Assembly: GCA_946498095.1 (NCBI GenBank)
Contig: CAMMMX010000010.1
Span: forward strand, 1 to 64,000
Length of the DNA: 64,000 bases
Source: an uncultured Clostridia bacterium
GTDB lineage: Bacteria > Bacillota > Clostridia > Oscillospirales > Ruminococcaceae
Direction of reading: 5' to 3'
This document shows positions 18,374-27,772 of the stretch, one piece after another. The position numbers and the translations under genes were made by a program. The notes beneath the pieces were generated by a model that was not told the DNA's origin, searched no databases, and worked only from the letters and a program-made list of their open reading frames with translations. Within the stretch, counting starts at the first letter, position 1, and each line of letters starts with the position of its first letter.

Positions 18374-19532
18374 TCAAACTGTGTTCTGTCCGGCTATACA
18401 CATATTCCCGTGCAGCAGCATCGGCCTGCAATACGTCGCTGACAGAGGTAAGCGGCTGCACGCCTTCCTGTAGGATTTTTTCCAAAGCCCCGGACACCAG
18501 CTCCCCGATGCGGGAAAAACCGATTTGCCCTTCGCGGAACAGTGCGACAGCAGCCTCATTGGCGCCGTTGACAAAAGCTGGCGCCGTCCCCCCTTTGCGT
18601 ACCGCCTCCCGGCAAACGGGCAGGCAGGAAAAGGTACCTTCGTCAGGCTGCGCAAAGGTCAGGCTTGCACATTGCGTCAGCGACAGGGGTTCTGCTGGAC
18701 TCGGAAGACGTTGCGGGTAGAGCAATGCGTACTGAATCGGAAGGCGCATATCCGGCGTCCCCAGCTGCGCCATCACAGCACCGTCTTCATACTCGACCAT
18801 CGAGTGCACGATGCTTTCACGGTGTATGACAACATCGACTTGGTCAGGCGCGACATCAAACAGCCGGACCGCTTCGATCAGTTCCAGGCCCTTGTTCATC
18901 AGTGTTGCGGAGTCGATGCTCACCTTCGCGCCCATGCTCCAGTTAGGATGCCGCAAGGCGTCCTCCAGTGTCACACGCCGCAGATCGTCCGGCGTATAGC
19001 CGTAAAAAGGTCCGCCGGACGCGGTTAGAATAAGGCGCCGGACCCGGTTGATAGTATTTCCCTGCAAGCACTGAAATATCGCGCTGTGCTCGCTGTCCAC
19101 CGGCAACACTTCGGCGCCGTTTTCCCGCGCAGCATGCATGACCAGCTCCCCTCCGGCAACCAGCGTTTCCTTATTGGCCAGCGCGACCTTCTTCCCCATC
19201 TCCACCGCCGACAATGTTGGCAGCAGTCCGTCCATGCCGACCAAGGCATTGAGAACGGTGTGAGCGCTGTGGAGTGAAGCTACTTCACACAACCCCTCCA
19301 TCCCGGACAAAACACGGATATCCGTATCCGCGAGACGCTGTTTCAGATCACCATAAAACTGCTCGTCAGACACACAGACGCAGTCAGGGTGAAATTCACG
19401 CGCTTGTTTTTCCAGAAGACGGGTGTTGGTATGCCCTGTCAAGCCCCTTACCCGGATCTTATGCAGCCTTGCGACGTCACATGCCTGGGTGCCGATCGAA
19501 CCTGTCGATCCCAAAATAACGATATCTTCCAT
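18360..19532 (-). CDS. dxr: 1-deoxy-D-xylulose 5-phosphate reductoisomerase
   Basis: NADPH-dependent first committed MEP step, 390 residues. The nucleotide-binding ILGSTGSIGTQACDV is at the N-terminus. Substrate and metal site: ALANKETLVAGG, LPVDSEHSAIFQCL, and LTASGGPFYGY. ATG 19532 is chosen because AAGGA lies 9 bases before it; a TTG two codons upstream is also in frame. Neighbours cdsA, rseP and ispG follow the usual Firmicutes order. Confidence 0.96.
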   Translation of the reverse strand: MEDIVILGSTGSIGTQACDVARLHKIRVRGLTGHTNTRLLEKQAREFHPDCVCVSDEQFYGDLKQRLADTDIRVLSGMEGLCEVASLHSAHTVLNALVGMDGLLPTLSAVEMGKKVALANKETLVAGGELVMHAARENGAEVLPVDSEHSAIFQCLQGNTINRVRRLILTASGGPFYGYTPDDLRRVTLEDALRHPNWSMGAKVSIDSATLMNKGLELIEAVRLFDVAPDQVDVVIHRESIVHSMVEYEDGAVMAQLGTPDMRLPIQYALLYPQRLPSPAEPLSLTQCASLTFAQPDEGTFSCLPVCREAVRKGGTAPAFVNGANEAAVALFREGQIGFSRIGELVSGALEKILQEGVQPLTSVSDVLQADAAAREYVYSRTEHSLNGKG

Positions 19533-19595
19533 CTGCAAAATTCCTTACGTCAGACAAATGAAAACCCGCCCCGGCGGAGAGCTGGGACAGCTTCT

Positions 19596-20426
19596 TTAAT
19601 GGATCAAAGTCACATACTTGAGCATGATATACATAAACGGCGCAACCGTCAGGACGCTGTCAAAACGGTCCAGAACGCCGCCGTGTCCCGGCATGATGTT
19701 GCCAAAATCCTTGATGGAACACTGCCGTTTGACCACGGAAGCGGAAAGATCGCCGATCAGCCCGATCAATGTGCAGGCAACCCCCAGCAAAGCCAGCATC
19801 CCATAGGACACCGTGACATCCGTCCCCTGGTAGGCCAGTATTTGCTGGTAGATAAACCCCATCAGCAGAAAAGCTGCGGCGGTGCTGACAATGCCGCCGA
19901 CGAGCCCCTCCACTGTTTTCTTGGGGCTGATGATAGGCGTCAGTTTATGCTTCCCGAAGAAGGTTCCTGCAAAATAGGCACCCGTATCGCCGATCCATGC
20001 GCCGGCCAAGGTCAGGAGAATCAGGAATAGCCCGTCACGTTCAAAGCGGTCCCGGATGAAAACCAATGTGGTCAACGACAGCGGAATCAAGGTACCGATT
20101 AAAAAGGTCAGTCCAACCGCTTCAATCCGTAGCGTAGTATGCGCCGCGATCATGATCAGAAGCAGCGCCAGTACAAAAAGCAGCACAGCCGGCGCCATCA
20201 GATTCCATTGCATAAAAAACGTCATAAAGGGTACCAGGACCACAAACAGGGTGCAAATCGTCAACAAGGCTTTGTTGCGGATATAACTCGTTGCTGTCAG
20301 CACTTCATACACCGCGATGGCGGAAATCAGGCTGATTGCAAGGTTGAGTACGACGGTATGGTACATAAACAAAATCAGGATCAGGAGCAAAATTGCCACC
20401 GCCGCAGAGATAATCCGTTGTTTCAA
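19596..20426 (-). CDS. cdsA: Phosphatidate cytidylyltransferase
   Basis: Makes CDP-diacylglycerol for phospholipid synthesis in the membrane. The 276 residues contain about eight hydrophobic segments and the CDP-alcohol-forming signature near the C-terminus: VVKRQCSIKDFGNIMPGHGGVLDRFDSVL. The start codon is TTG, preceded by GGGGGAG, and lies 2 bases after uppS. UppS and CdsA adjacency is conserved across bacteria. Confidence 0.95.
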   Translation of the reverse strand: MKQRIISAAVAILLLILILFMYHTVVLNLAISLISAIAVYEVLTATSYIRNKALLTICTLFVVLVPFMTFFMQWNLMAPAVLLFVLALLLIMIAAHTTLRIEAVGLTFLIGTLIPLSLTTLVFIRDRFERDGLFLILLTLAGAWIGDTGAYFAGTFFGKHKLTPIISPKKTVEGLVGGIVSTAAAFLLMGFIYQQILAYQGTDVTVSYGMLALLGVACTLIGLIGDLSASVVKRQCSIKDFGNIMPGHGGVLDRFDSVLTVAPFMYIMLKYVTLIH

Positions 20427-20428
20427 AA

Positions 20429-21163
20429 CTAAACTCCCCCAAACCTTCTGTTACGGCTTGCGTAGTCCCGCAACGCTTGATTCATGGCATCCTCGTTAAA
20501 GTCAGGCCATAAGGTATCCGTAAAATAATACTCCGCATACGCGCTTTGCCACAGGAGAAAATTGGACGTACGGTATTCCCCGCTGGTCCGGATAATCAGA
20601 TCCACCGGCGGCAGCGACGCGGTATACATTTCGGCCTCCATACGTTTTTCGTCGATGTCCTCCACGCGTAATGTCCCTTCCTGCACCTGCTTTGCCAGAT
20701 GTTTTGCCGCGCGGACAATTTCATCCCGTCCACCGTAATTGAGTGCGACATTGAAACGGATACCGGTCCGGTTACAGAAGGTCTCCTCAGTCAGCGCGAT
20801 TTTCCTTTGCAGCTCTTCGTCCAGACGGGAACGGTCGCCGATGACCTGGGGACGGATATTATCTTTGAGATACATCTCCATATTCCCCAAATGCTTTTTC
20901 ATCAGCTTCATCAGCTTACTGACCTCATCTTCAGAGCGCGACCAGTTTTCCGTGGAAAACGCATAGACCGTCAGAGCCTCTATCCCGATAGCGTTACAGT
21001 AACGTACCATATGCCGCAGTGTGATCGCCCCCTGCCGATGCCCGAAAAAGCGCGGCAGCCCACGTTTTTTCGCCCATCGGCCGTTGCCGTCCATAATAAT
21101 GCCGATATGCCGCGGCAGTTTGTCCCTGGGGATATCCGGCGGCAATGATTTCAGGTGTGACAT
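20429..21163 (-). CDS. uppS: Undecaprenyl diphosphate synthase (isoprenyl transferase)
   Basis: cis-Prenyltransferase making the C55 lipid carrier for peptidoglycan. Motifs of the family: HIGIIMDGNGRWAKKRG (catalytic Asp), HRQGA, TVYAFSTENWSR, NVALNYGGRDEIVRAAK and DLIIRTSGEYRTSNFLLWQ. Start 21163 (MSHLKS, 244 residues) is used because GGAGGA directly precedes it; the ATG at 21175 would place that sequence inside the gene. It links the isoprenoid genes dxr/ispG in this cluster to cell-wall synthesis. Confidence 0.96.
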   Translation of the reverse strand: MSHLKSLPPDIPRDKLPRHIGIIMDGNGRWAKKRGLPRFFGHRQGAITLRHMVRYCNAIGIEALTVYAFSTENWSRSEDEVSKLMKLMKKHLGNMEMYLKDNIRPQVIGDRSRLDEELQRKIALTEETFCNRTGIRFNVALNYGGRDEIVRAAKHLAKQVQEGTLRVEDIDEKRMEAEMYTASLPPVDLIIRTSGEYRTSNFLLWQSAYAEYYFTDTLWPDFNEDAMNQALRDYASRNRRFGGV

Positions 21164-21286
21164 AGCTTCCTCCATCTACTTGCAGGAGAAGGGACGTGGC
21201 GCCCGCCTGTTCCGTTGCCGGCTGGCCCGACAAGCGGCTTGGCATGACGTCACCGTCCCTTCCCCTCTTTTATCCGGCGTAAGCCG

Positions 21287-21841
21287 TTAGATTGACAAAA
21301 CCTCTTTTTCCTTCGCCGCAGCGGCATTTTCAATTTCCTTGCAATATTTATCCGTCAGGTTCTGCACATCTTTTTCGCAGGTTTTGAGGTCGTCCTCGGT
21401 GATTTCGGCGGCCTTCTTCATCGCTTTGAATTTCTCCATTGCGTCGCGGCGGATAGAGCGGACCGCCACCTTCGCGTCCTCTTCCATTTTACGCACCTGC
21501 TTGACGACTTCGCGGCGGCGTTCCTCCGTCATCTGCGGGAAAACGATACGGATGACCTTGCCGTCATTGGTGGGATTGATCCCGATATCGGACGCCTGGA
21601 TCGCTTTCTCAATCAGGTTGAGGGTGGACATATCCCAAGGCTGGATGACGAGTACACGCGCTTCAGAGACGGAAACCGCCGCCATCTGGTTGATGGCAGT
21701 CGGTGCGCCGTAATAATCCACCGTCACCTTATCTAGCACAGCCGGGTTGGCGCGTCCCACACGGACGGTGCTGTATTCATGGTTGAGGTTTGCCAGGGTT
21801 TTCTCCATTTTTTCCTTTGTCTTCTGCATTTGCTCTTTCAT
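21287..21841 (-). CDS. frr: Ribosome recycling factor
   Basis: Splits post-termination ribosomes with EF-G. The 184-residue protein has the expected two-domain helical pattern with VRVGRANPAVLDKVTVDYYG, LVIQPWD and IRIVFPQMTEERRREVVKQVRKMEEDAKVAVRSIRRD. ATG 21841, one base after the pyrH stop, has GGAGGA at 8 bases. An ATG at 21850 abuts that site and is less likely. Confidence 0.96.
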   Translation of the reverse strand: MKEQMQKTKEKMEKTLANLNHEYSTVRVGRANPAVLDKVTVDYYGAPTAINQMAAVSVSEARVLVIQPWDMSTLNLIEKAIQASDIGINPTNDGKVIRIVFPQMTEERRREVVKQVRKMEEDAKVAVRSIRRDAMEKFKAMKKAAEITEDDLKTCEKDVQNLTDKYCKEIENAAAAKEKEVLSI

Positions 21842-21842
21842 A

Positions 21843-22559
21843 CTACGCATCCTCCTCCGTGACTATCGTCCCTACCGGCTCGCCCTGCACGGCCTTTACG
21901 ATATTCTCCGGTTCATTTAGATTAAATACCAAAATCGGCAGATGGTTATCACGGCACATTGACGCCGCCGTACTGTCCATCACCTCTAGCCCTTTGGAAA
22001 GCACCTCGCTGAAAGTCAGCTTATCATACTTGACTGCATCGCTAAACTTATGCGGGTCCTTGTCATAAACGCCGTCCACCATCGTGGCTTTGAAGATGAT
22101 ATCCGCCTCGATCTCTGCGGCACGCAGCGCCGACGCCGTATCGGTGGAAAAGAACGGATTACCGGTGCCACAGCCGAAAATGACAATCCTGCCCTTTTCC
22201 AAATGCCGCACCGCACGGTTGCGGATATACGGCTCTGCAACCTGATGCATTGAAATAGCCGTCTGCACCCGTACAATAGCGCCCAAATCCTCCAGCACAT
22301 CGGCAACAGCCAGAGCGTTCATCGTTGTCGCCAGCATCCCGATATGATCCGCCCGGGTACGATCCATCGCCCCGCTGGAACGTCCGCGCCAGAAGTTTCC
22401 GCCGCCGACGACAATGGCAATCTCCGCGCCCAGTTCCTGCGCTTTCTTGATGCTTTTGCAGATGTTGATAATGGTTGGGTAGTCCAAACCTGTTTTCTTC
22501 TCGCCCGCGAGCGCTTCGCCGCTGAGTTTCAGTAAAATCCTTTTATATTTCGGATCCAT
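21843..22559 (-). CDS. pyrH: UMP kinase
   Basis: Bacterial hexameric UMP kinase of the amino-acid-kinase fold, 238 residues. [42 protein letters not shown] and [11 protein letters not shown] are the ATP/UMP-binding segments. The pyrH-frr pair is almost universal in bacteria. Upstream (22560-22780) no tsf or rpsB is found, unlike many Firmicutes; that gap holds only a weak hairpin. Confidence 0.97.
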   Translation of the reverse strand: MDPKYKRILLKLSGEALAGEKKTGLDYPTIINICKSIKKAQELGAEIAIVVGGGNFWRGRSSGAMDRTRADHIGMLATTMNALAVADVLEDLGAIVRVQTAISMHQVAEPYIRNRAVRHLEKGRIVIFGCGTGNPFFSTDTASALRAAEIEADIIFKATMVDGVYDKDPHKFSDAVKYDKLTFSEVLSKGLEVMDSTAASMCRDNHLPILVFNLNEPENIVKAVQGEPVGTIVTEEDA

Positions 22560-22780
22560 GTGTGTTCCATGCCTTTCCGGCCTTGCACATGACGGTACAA
22601 AACCTGTTCCATATCCTTACTTCATGTTTACGACACTGCTTATATTTTACAATATCCCGAATAGGATGTAAAGTCCTTCTTGCCGTTTCGTAAAGACCGT
22701 CTACCTGCTACCTGGAGCATTTGCGTCGAACGCCTTCAGCGTGTCTAGAAAACGGCAGAAGGCCCGTCTAACGACCGGCG

Positions 22781-23731
22781 TTACTTTTTCAGCTCAAACG
22801 CTTTTTTTGCCTGTGCCGCGATATTGTCTGCACAAAGCCCGTACAGTTTCAGCAGCTCTGTCGCGGGGCCGGACATGCCGAAAGTATCCTGCACACCGAT
22901 TTTGGTTACCGGGACAGGGTATGCCGCGCAGACGGCGTCACAGACCGCGCTGCCCAGACCGCCGATGACGCTGTGCTCCTCTACGGTAACAATGGCTCCA
23001 GTTTCTTTTGCCGCTTTCACAATGATATCGGTATCCAGCGGCTTGATGGTATGGATGTTGATCACACGGGCAGAAATTCCCTGTTCTTTCAGGATATTGC
23101 AAGCCGTCAGTGCCTCGGAAACCATCAGTCCGGTTGCGACGATGGCAATGTCGTTCCCTTCGCGCAGCGTGATGCCCTTGCCAAGTTCAAAGCGGTAGGT
23201 ATCGGCGTTATTGAACACCGGGGCTGCCAGACGCCCGAAACGCAGGTAAACCGGGCCGTCATGGAGGATAGCCGCTTCCACGGCCGCCTTTGCTTCCACA
23301 TCGTCCGCAGGATTGATGACCGTCATGCCCGGAATGGTCCGCATCAGGGCGATATCCTCATTGCACTGATGGGTCGCGCCGTCCTCGCCTACCGAGATGC
23401 CGGCATGGGTCGCGCCGATCTTGACGTTGATATGTGGGTAACCGATGGAGTTGCGCACAATTTCAAACGCGCGTCCCGCCGCGAACATGGCAAAGCTGCT
23501 GGCAAACACGATTTTCCCCGTCGTAGCCATACCTGCCGCGACTCCCATCATATTCGCCTCCGCAATTCCGCAGTCAAAAAAACGGTCGGGAAACTTCTTC
23601 TTAAAAATACCGGTCTTAGTCGCCGCTGCCAGATCGGCGTCCAGGACAACCAGATTTTCGTATTTGTCGCCCAGGGAAGCAAGTGCCTCGCCGTAGCTTT
23701 CCCTTGTTGCCTTCTTCACTACATCCGCCAT
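22781..23731 (-). CDS. Transketolase, C-terminal subunit
   Basis: Second half of a split transketolase, 316 residues, joining the pyrimidine-binding and C-terminal domains. Seen: RESYGEALASLGDKYENLVVLDADL, CGIAEANMMGVAAGMATTGKI, GATHAGISVGEDGATHQ (substrate His) and TVEEHSVIGGLGSAV. The start is set at 23731, two bases after the N-terminal subunit, with GGAGG inside that gene's end. The frame remains open upstream but there it is only antiframe of the partner. It carries out pentose phosphate interconversions, which may feed the PRPP needed by the his operon nearby. Confidence 0.94.
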   Translation of the reverse strand: MADVVKKATRESYGEALASLGDKYENLVVLDADLAAATKTGIFKKKFPDRFFDCGIAEANMMGVAAGMATTGKIVFASSFAMFAAGRAFEIVRNSIGYPHINVKIGATHAGISVGEDGATHQCNEDIALMRTIPGMTVINPADDVEAKAAVEAAILHDGPVYLRFGRLAAPVFNNADTYRFELGKGITLREGNDIAIVATGLMVSEALTACNILKEQGISARVINIHTIKPLDTDIIVKAAKETGAIVTVEEHSVIGGLGSAVCDAVCAAYPVPVTKIGVQDTFGMSGPATELLKLYGLCADNIAAQAKKAFELKK

Positions 23732-23732
23732 C

Positions 23733-24578
23733 TTATTTGCCCTCCAAATCCGCAAGAATTGCGCGCAGTTCGCCCATCGCCTGTTCATACTGTTCCGCAT
23801 TCGGCGCCGTACCGTGCCAAGAAACGTTGTTCTCCATGAACGAAACGTCCTTACCCTTGATGCTGTTTTGTACGATTGCGACCGGCTGTCCGCTGATTTT
23901 GGACGCCTCATCAAAAGCGCGCTCGATATCGTCGAAATCATGGGCATCCATTGTGATGACATGCCAGCCAAAGGCGGCAAACTTGTCCGTTATCGGTTCA
24001 GGAGAGTTTACTTCGGTGGTTTTGCCGTCAATCTGCAAGCCGTTACGGTCGATAATGGCGATCAGGTTGTCCAGCTGGTAATGAGCGGCAAACATCGCCG
24101 CCTCCCAGACCTGTCCTTCCTCTACCTCGCCGTCGCCGAGGATGGCGTAAACCATATAATCCTTTGCAGACAGTTTACCGGACAAAGCCATTCCGCAGGC
24201 GGCTGAGATACCCTGTCCCAAGGAACCGGTACTCATGTCGACGCCGGGAGTGCCCTTCATGTCGGGATGTCCCTGCAGCATCGCCCCTACCTTGCGCAGC
24301 TTTTTGATTTCCGATTCGTCAAAATACCCGCGCAGCGCCAAGGCTGCGTAAAGGCCGGGTGCGCAGTGCCCTTTGGAAAGAACGAGGCGGTCCCGATCCT
24401 CCCATTTGGGGTTGTTCGGATCCACGTTCATCTTTGCAAAATAGAGATATGCCAGCGTATCCGCAATGGAAAGCGATCCGCCCGGATGCCCGGACTTCGC
24501 CTGATAAGTCCCTTCGATAATGTTCATCCTGATTTTGCACGCCGCTATGGACAGCTTCTGTTTTTGCACCGCATCCAT
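23733..24578 (-). CDS. Transketolase, N-terminal subunit
   Basis: First half of a split transketolase, 281 residues, binding thiamine diphosphate. GHPGGSLSIADTLAYLYF, SKGHCAPGLYAAL, STGSLGQGISAACGMAL and the diphosphate/metal motif GDGEVEEGQVWEA...DRNGLQIDG are in order. Two-gene transketolases are common in Clostridia and archaea. A split DXS was considered because MEP genes are close, but DXS is a single longer chain with different motifs. Confidence 0.95.
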   Translation of the reverse strand: MDAVQKQKLSIAACKIRMNIIEGTYQAKSGHPGGSLSIADTLAYLYFAKMNVDPNNPKWEDRDRLVLSKGHCAPGLYAALALRGYFDESEIKKLRKVGAMLQGHPDMKGTPGVDMSTGSLGQGISAACGMALSGKLSAKDYMVYAILGDGEVEEGQVWEAAMFAAHYQLDNLIAIIDRNGLQIDGKTTEVNSPEPITDKFAAFGWHVITMDAHDFDDIERAFDEASKISGQPVAIVQNSIKGKDVSFMENNVSWHGTAPNAEQYEQAMGELRAILADLEGK

Positions 24579-24601
24579 CTTCTGTAGACCTCCTGTTTGC
24601 C

Positions 24602-25432
24602 TTATTCTTTTCTAGTATCGCATAAATTCATCAAATAGTCAATCACTTCGCTGATGGCTCCGTCCTCACAATTACAGACGACAACGTCCGCCGCCGCTTT
24701 TACAGGCTCCGTCGCGTTGCCTACGGCAAAACCGATCCCGGCGCGCCGGACCAGCTCAAAATCGTTGTCGTAATCCCCCGCCGCCGCGATATTTGCTACA
24801 TCCTGGCCGATGAGCCCCGCCAGCTTTTCCATCGCATGGCCCTTGGACACGCCGGCCGGTAGCATCTCATAATAATGCAGCCAGGACTCGATGAAATAAT
24901 AGTCTCCATCCTTTGTCAAACGCTTTATATAGGCGTCGAATTCGGGGATGAGCGCGTGATCCAATGCGAATAGAACCTTCAGCCATCCGTCCGGCACATC
25001 CTCCAGCCTGCTTAATACGCAAGGCGTATGCTCTTCCTCCAGGTGGCGCCGCTCGTATTCGTTCATCTGCACCACATAGATTTTCTGTCCCACCAGGATT
25101 TCCGCTCCCACCTGGGGATAGTCCTGCAAGACCTGGTACAGGTAACGCATGGTCTGTTCCTTAGGGAGCGACGCGCTCCATACGACCTTTTGTGCAGCAT
25201 AGTCATAAATCTGCGACCCGTTGTACAGGATGACGGGGCAGTCGGGCTGCAGCTGCTGGAGATACGGCTCGGCAGCTGCATACCCCCGCCCCGTCGCAAT
25301 GGTGAAGCGTCCACCTGCCGCACGAAAGCGTGCAATAGCAGACAAATCCCTGCTTCCCACTCTCTTGCTTTTGGGAAGCAGGGTACTGTCCAAATCCGAT
25401 ATCAAAAGCAGATTGGCGATCTTGTTTGTCAT
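24602..25432 (-). CDS. Cof-type HAD-superfamily hydrolase
   Basis: Predicted small-molecule phosphatase, 276 residues from the ATG at 25432 (site AGGAAAGGA). HAD motif I is LISDLDSTLL (two catalytic Asp), motif II TGRGYAAA, motif III the Lys in PAGVSKGHAMEKL, and motif IV AAGDYDNDFELVRRAG. A C2b cap region lies between. Substrates of this class (sugar phosphates, flavin precursors) cannot be told from sequence. It is the closest HAD phosphatase to the his operon, but nothing specific marks it as a histidinol phosphatase. Confidence 0.88.
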   Translation of the reverse strand: MTNKIANLLLISDLDSTLLPKSKRVGSRDLSAIARFRAAGGRFTIATGRGYAAAEPYLQQLQPDCPVILYNGSQIYDYAAQKVVWSASLPKEQTMRYLYQVLQDYPQVGAEILVGQKIYVVQMNEYERRHLEEEHTPCVLSRLEDVPDGWLKVLFALDHALIPEFDAYIKRLTKDGDYYFIESWLHYYEMLPAGVSKGHAMEKLAGLIGQDVANIAAAGDYDNDFELVRRAGIGFAVGNATEPVKAAADVVVCNCEDGAISEVIDYLMNLCDTRKE

Positions 25433-25563
25433 CCTAACCGTCCTTTCCTCAGCAAAACACGGCCGACACAGATACGGCTCTGTTGTCCGCAAGCTGGTCC
25501 TTTCTTTTTGCCGTCAGCGTGTTCCTTCAACCGATCCATTCCCGCGGCAATGGTCAGAGACGG

Positions 25564-26502
25564 TCATACTGTCTCATCGGTATTGCCTTGCCGAAGCTTA
25601 CGAAGAAATGCCGTAAAATAGTTCGGGAGGGCGCTTTCAAATTCCAGCCACTCGCCGGTGCGCGGATGGCGAAAACCGATATGCCGGGCATGTAGGCATT
25701 GCCCATTCAGCTGCCGGATTACCTTTTTAGGGCCGTAGACGTCGTCGCCGGCGACCGGATGTCCGATATAAGACATGTGAACGCGGATCTGGTGCGTCCG
25801 GCCCGTTTCCAGACGCAGCCTGATATAGGTAAAGGCACCGAAACGTTCCAGCACACGGTAATGCGTCACAGCGGACTTGGCGTTTTTGTCGGTCACAGCC
25901 ATTTTTTTCCGATCCGACGGATGGCGTCCGATCGATGCGCAGACAGCCCCTTCGTCCTGCTTGACATTCCCGTATACTACCGCTTCATATTCACGCAAAA
26001 AGCTGTGCGTCTGGATTTGTTGTGCAAGCCCCATATGCGCGGTGTCGTTCTTGGCAACGATCAGCAGCCCACTGGTATTTTTATCAATCCGGTGCACAAT
26101 GCCGGGTCGAAGGACGCCCCCTATGCCGGACAGGCTGCCCGCGCAGTGGTGCAGCAGTGCATGTACAAGCGTCCCTTCATAGTTCCCGGCAGCCGGATGG
26201 ACTACCATCCCCTTGGGCTTGTCGACCACAAGCAGGTCACTGTCCTCATAGACGATGTCCAGCGGGATATCCTGTGCTTCCAGTTCCAGCGGACGTGGCT
26301 GGGGTACCTGCACCAGGATCTCTTCCCCCCCGCGAATGATATAGTTTTTTCCGACTTCCTTCCCGTCTACGCACACCTGCCCGGACTCCATCAGCTTCTG
26401 CAGGGCAGACCGCGTCATTTCAGGCAACTGTCCGGGTAGCCATTTGTCCAGGCGTTCCCCCGCAGCTTCCGGTGGCAACACAAAGCGGTAATCGTTACTC
26501 AT
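25564..26502 (-). CDS. rluD: RluD-family 23S rRNA pseudouridine synthase
   Basis: 312 residues: an N-terminal S4 RNA-binding domain (GERLDKWLPGQLPEMTRSALQKLMESGQV) and an RluA-type catalytic domain with VVDKPKGMVVHP, GIVHRIDKNTSGLLIVAKN (catalytic Asp) and ETGRTHQIRVHMSYIGHPVAGDDVYG. The start at 26502 (MSNDYRF) gives an 8-base overlap with lspA. The lspA-rluD pair is standard in Firmicutes. Confidence 0.94.
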   Translation of the reverse strand: MSNDYRFVLPPEAAGERLDKWLPGQLPEMTRSALQKLMESGQVCVDGKEVGKNYIIRGGEEILVQVPQPRPLELEAQDIPLDIVYEDSDLLVVDKPKGMVVHPAAGNYEGTLVHALLHHCAGSLSGIGGVLRPGIVHRIDKNTSGLLIVAKNDTAHMGLAQQIQTHSFLREYEAVVYGNVKQDEGAVCASIGRHPSDRKKMAVTDKNAKSAVTHYRVLERFGAFTYIRLRLETGRTHQIRVHMSYIGHPVAGDDVYGPKKVIRQLNGQCLHARHIGFRHPRTGEWLEFESALPNYFTAFLRKLRQGNTDETV

Positions 26503-27007
26503 GCGCAGTGTGTTCCGCCTCGAGTTCCGGCGTCTTTTCCTCCTGCTTTTTACGTCCTTCAAAGAAAACAAGGTAAACCAGCAGGAGAATGGTCCCGATC
26601 ACGACGCAGCAATCAGCGAAATTGAAGATAGCGAACCCAATCAGCCGGAAATCAATGTAGTCAATGACGTAACCGCGAAAGATCCGGTCAATCAGATTGC
26701 CCACGCCTCCGGCGACAATCAGCATCACCGTCCAGACGACGAACGGCGTCTTTATCTTTTTGAATAGGATCAAGAGGACGAGAACAATCAGCACGATAGA
26801 GGTAAAACCGACCAAAAACCAGGTCTTGCCCTCCATCATACTAAATGCAGCGCCCCTATTTTCATGATAGGTCAGGTTCAGCACCTCAGTTGTGCCGAAT
26901 TTTATCAAGGAAACGCTCTCCCCCTTGATGTTAACCAGTGCCAGCCACTTAAACAGCTGATCCAGCCCAATCAATCCTGCCGCCATAAGAAAAGAAAGAT
27001 AAATCAT
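26495..27007 (-). CDS. lspA: Lipoprotein signal peptidase
   Basis: Aspartic protease that removes signal peptides from prolipoproteins, such as the solute-binding lipoprotein at 51773. The 170 residues include four membrane helices. ENRGAAFSM, the Asp of GGVGNLIDRIFRGYVIDYIDF and the Asp of IFNFADCCVVIG are the conserved and catalytic segments. The C-terminal tail is charged and longer than usual (EGRKKQEEKTPELEAE). Confidence 0.95.
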   Translation of the reverse strand: MIYLSFLMAAGLIGLDQLFKWLALVNIKGESVSLIKFGTTEVLNLTYHENRGAAFSMMEGKTWFLVGFTSIVLIVLVLLILFKKIKTPFVVWTVMLIVAGGVGNLIDRIFRGYVIDYIDFRLIGFAIFNFADCCVVIGTILLLVYLVFFEGRKKQEEKTPELEAEHTAHE

Positions 27008-27026
27008 AGATGTCCCCCAAACACCA

Positions 27027-27055
27027 GTATAAGTTGCCTTAACGGCAACTTATAC
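27027..27055. repeat. Perfect 12-bp inverted repeat between divIVA and lspA
   Basis: GTATAAGTTGCC (27027-27038) and its exact complement (27044-27055) flank TTAAC. In the minus-strand transcript it forms a stable stem-loop about 20 bases before the lspA start, after the divIVA stop. No T-run follows, so it is an mRNA stability or partial attenuation element, or a protein site, not a canonical terminator. Confidence 0.7.
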
Positions 27056-27086
27056 CTGAATCTCTTGTTAGAATTTTATCAATACG

Positions 27087-27722
27087 CTATTCTTCTTCGC
27101 CTTCGTCGATATAAAAACGTCGGCGGGAACGCGGCGCTTCCTCAACCGTATCAGCCGCAGCCGCTTCGCCGGACGTCGTGACAGCTTCAGTATCAGGACT
27201 TTCTGTGGTGTCCGGCGCCATCTCCGGTGCCTCTTCCTTCGGTTGTGGCGCTTCCTGCTCCTCCTGCTTGATTTCCGGCAAGGCTGTAATCAAATCCAGG
27301 TGCTGCTTATACAGGGAAAGAAGCTTGGACTTAAACGCGGTTACCTCCTGCTGGACGCGAACCAACTCCTCTTTTTCACTTTCAATCGTCTCATGTGTAT
27401 TTCCGACGATGGATTCTGCCTGCGCCTGTGCCTGACGAATCAGCTCATCCGCTTTTGCCTGTCCCTCATTGACAAGTTCGTTATAACGTTTCTGGGCGGA
27501 AATCAAAACCTCTTTGATGCTGTCCTCATCCTTCCGGTATTCCTTCACCCGTTCCGCAAGGATTTGTAGCTTGGTTTCGAGGCTCTTATTTTCGTCCAAA
27601 AGCTTTGCTACGCCCTGGGCAAGCTCTCCCAGGTACGCTTCAACATCTTCCGGGTCGTAGCCGACCATTCTGTGCTTTTCAAACGTAATTTGCGCAATTT
27701 CATTCGGATCCATATTGATCAT
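27087..27722 (-). CDS. divIVA: DivIVA-family cell-pole/septum protein
   Basis: A 211-residue membrane-curvature protein. It has the N-terminal DivIVA module (DPNEIAQITFEKHRMVGYDPEDVEAYLGEL), a long coiled coil (about 30-130) and an acidic low-complexity tail with proline, glutamate and alanine ending RRRFYIDEGEEE. ATG 27722 has AGGGG at 7 bases; a GTG at 27731 is too close to it. It sits downstream of ylmH and sepF in the division cluster. Confidence 0.92.
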   Translation of the reverse strand: MINMDPNEIAQITFEKHRMVGYDPEDVEAYLGELAQGVAKLLDENKSLETKLQILAERVKEYRKDEDSIKEVLISAQKRYNELVNEGQAKADELIRQAQAQAESIVGNTHETIESEKEELVRVQQEVTAFKSKLLSLYKQHLDLITALPEIKQEEQEAPQPKEEAPEMAPDTTESPDTEAVTTSGEAAAADTVEEAPRSRRRFYIDEGEEE

Positions 27723-27772
27723 CCTGTTCACCCCTGTACATTAATATCACACGCGGCCATCTTTGCCCCAGA

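Noticed and set aside
22781-24578. Split 1-deoxyxylulose-5-phosphate synthase
   Set aside because: Tempting near dxr and ispG, but lengths (281 and 316) and motifs are those of two-gene transketolases.
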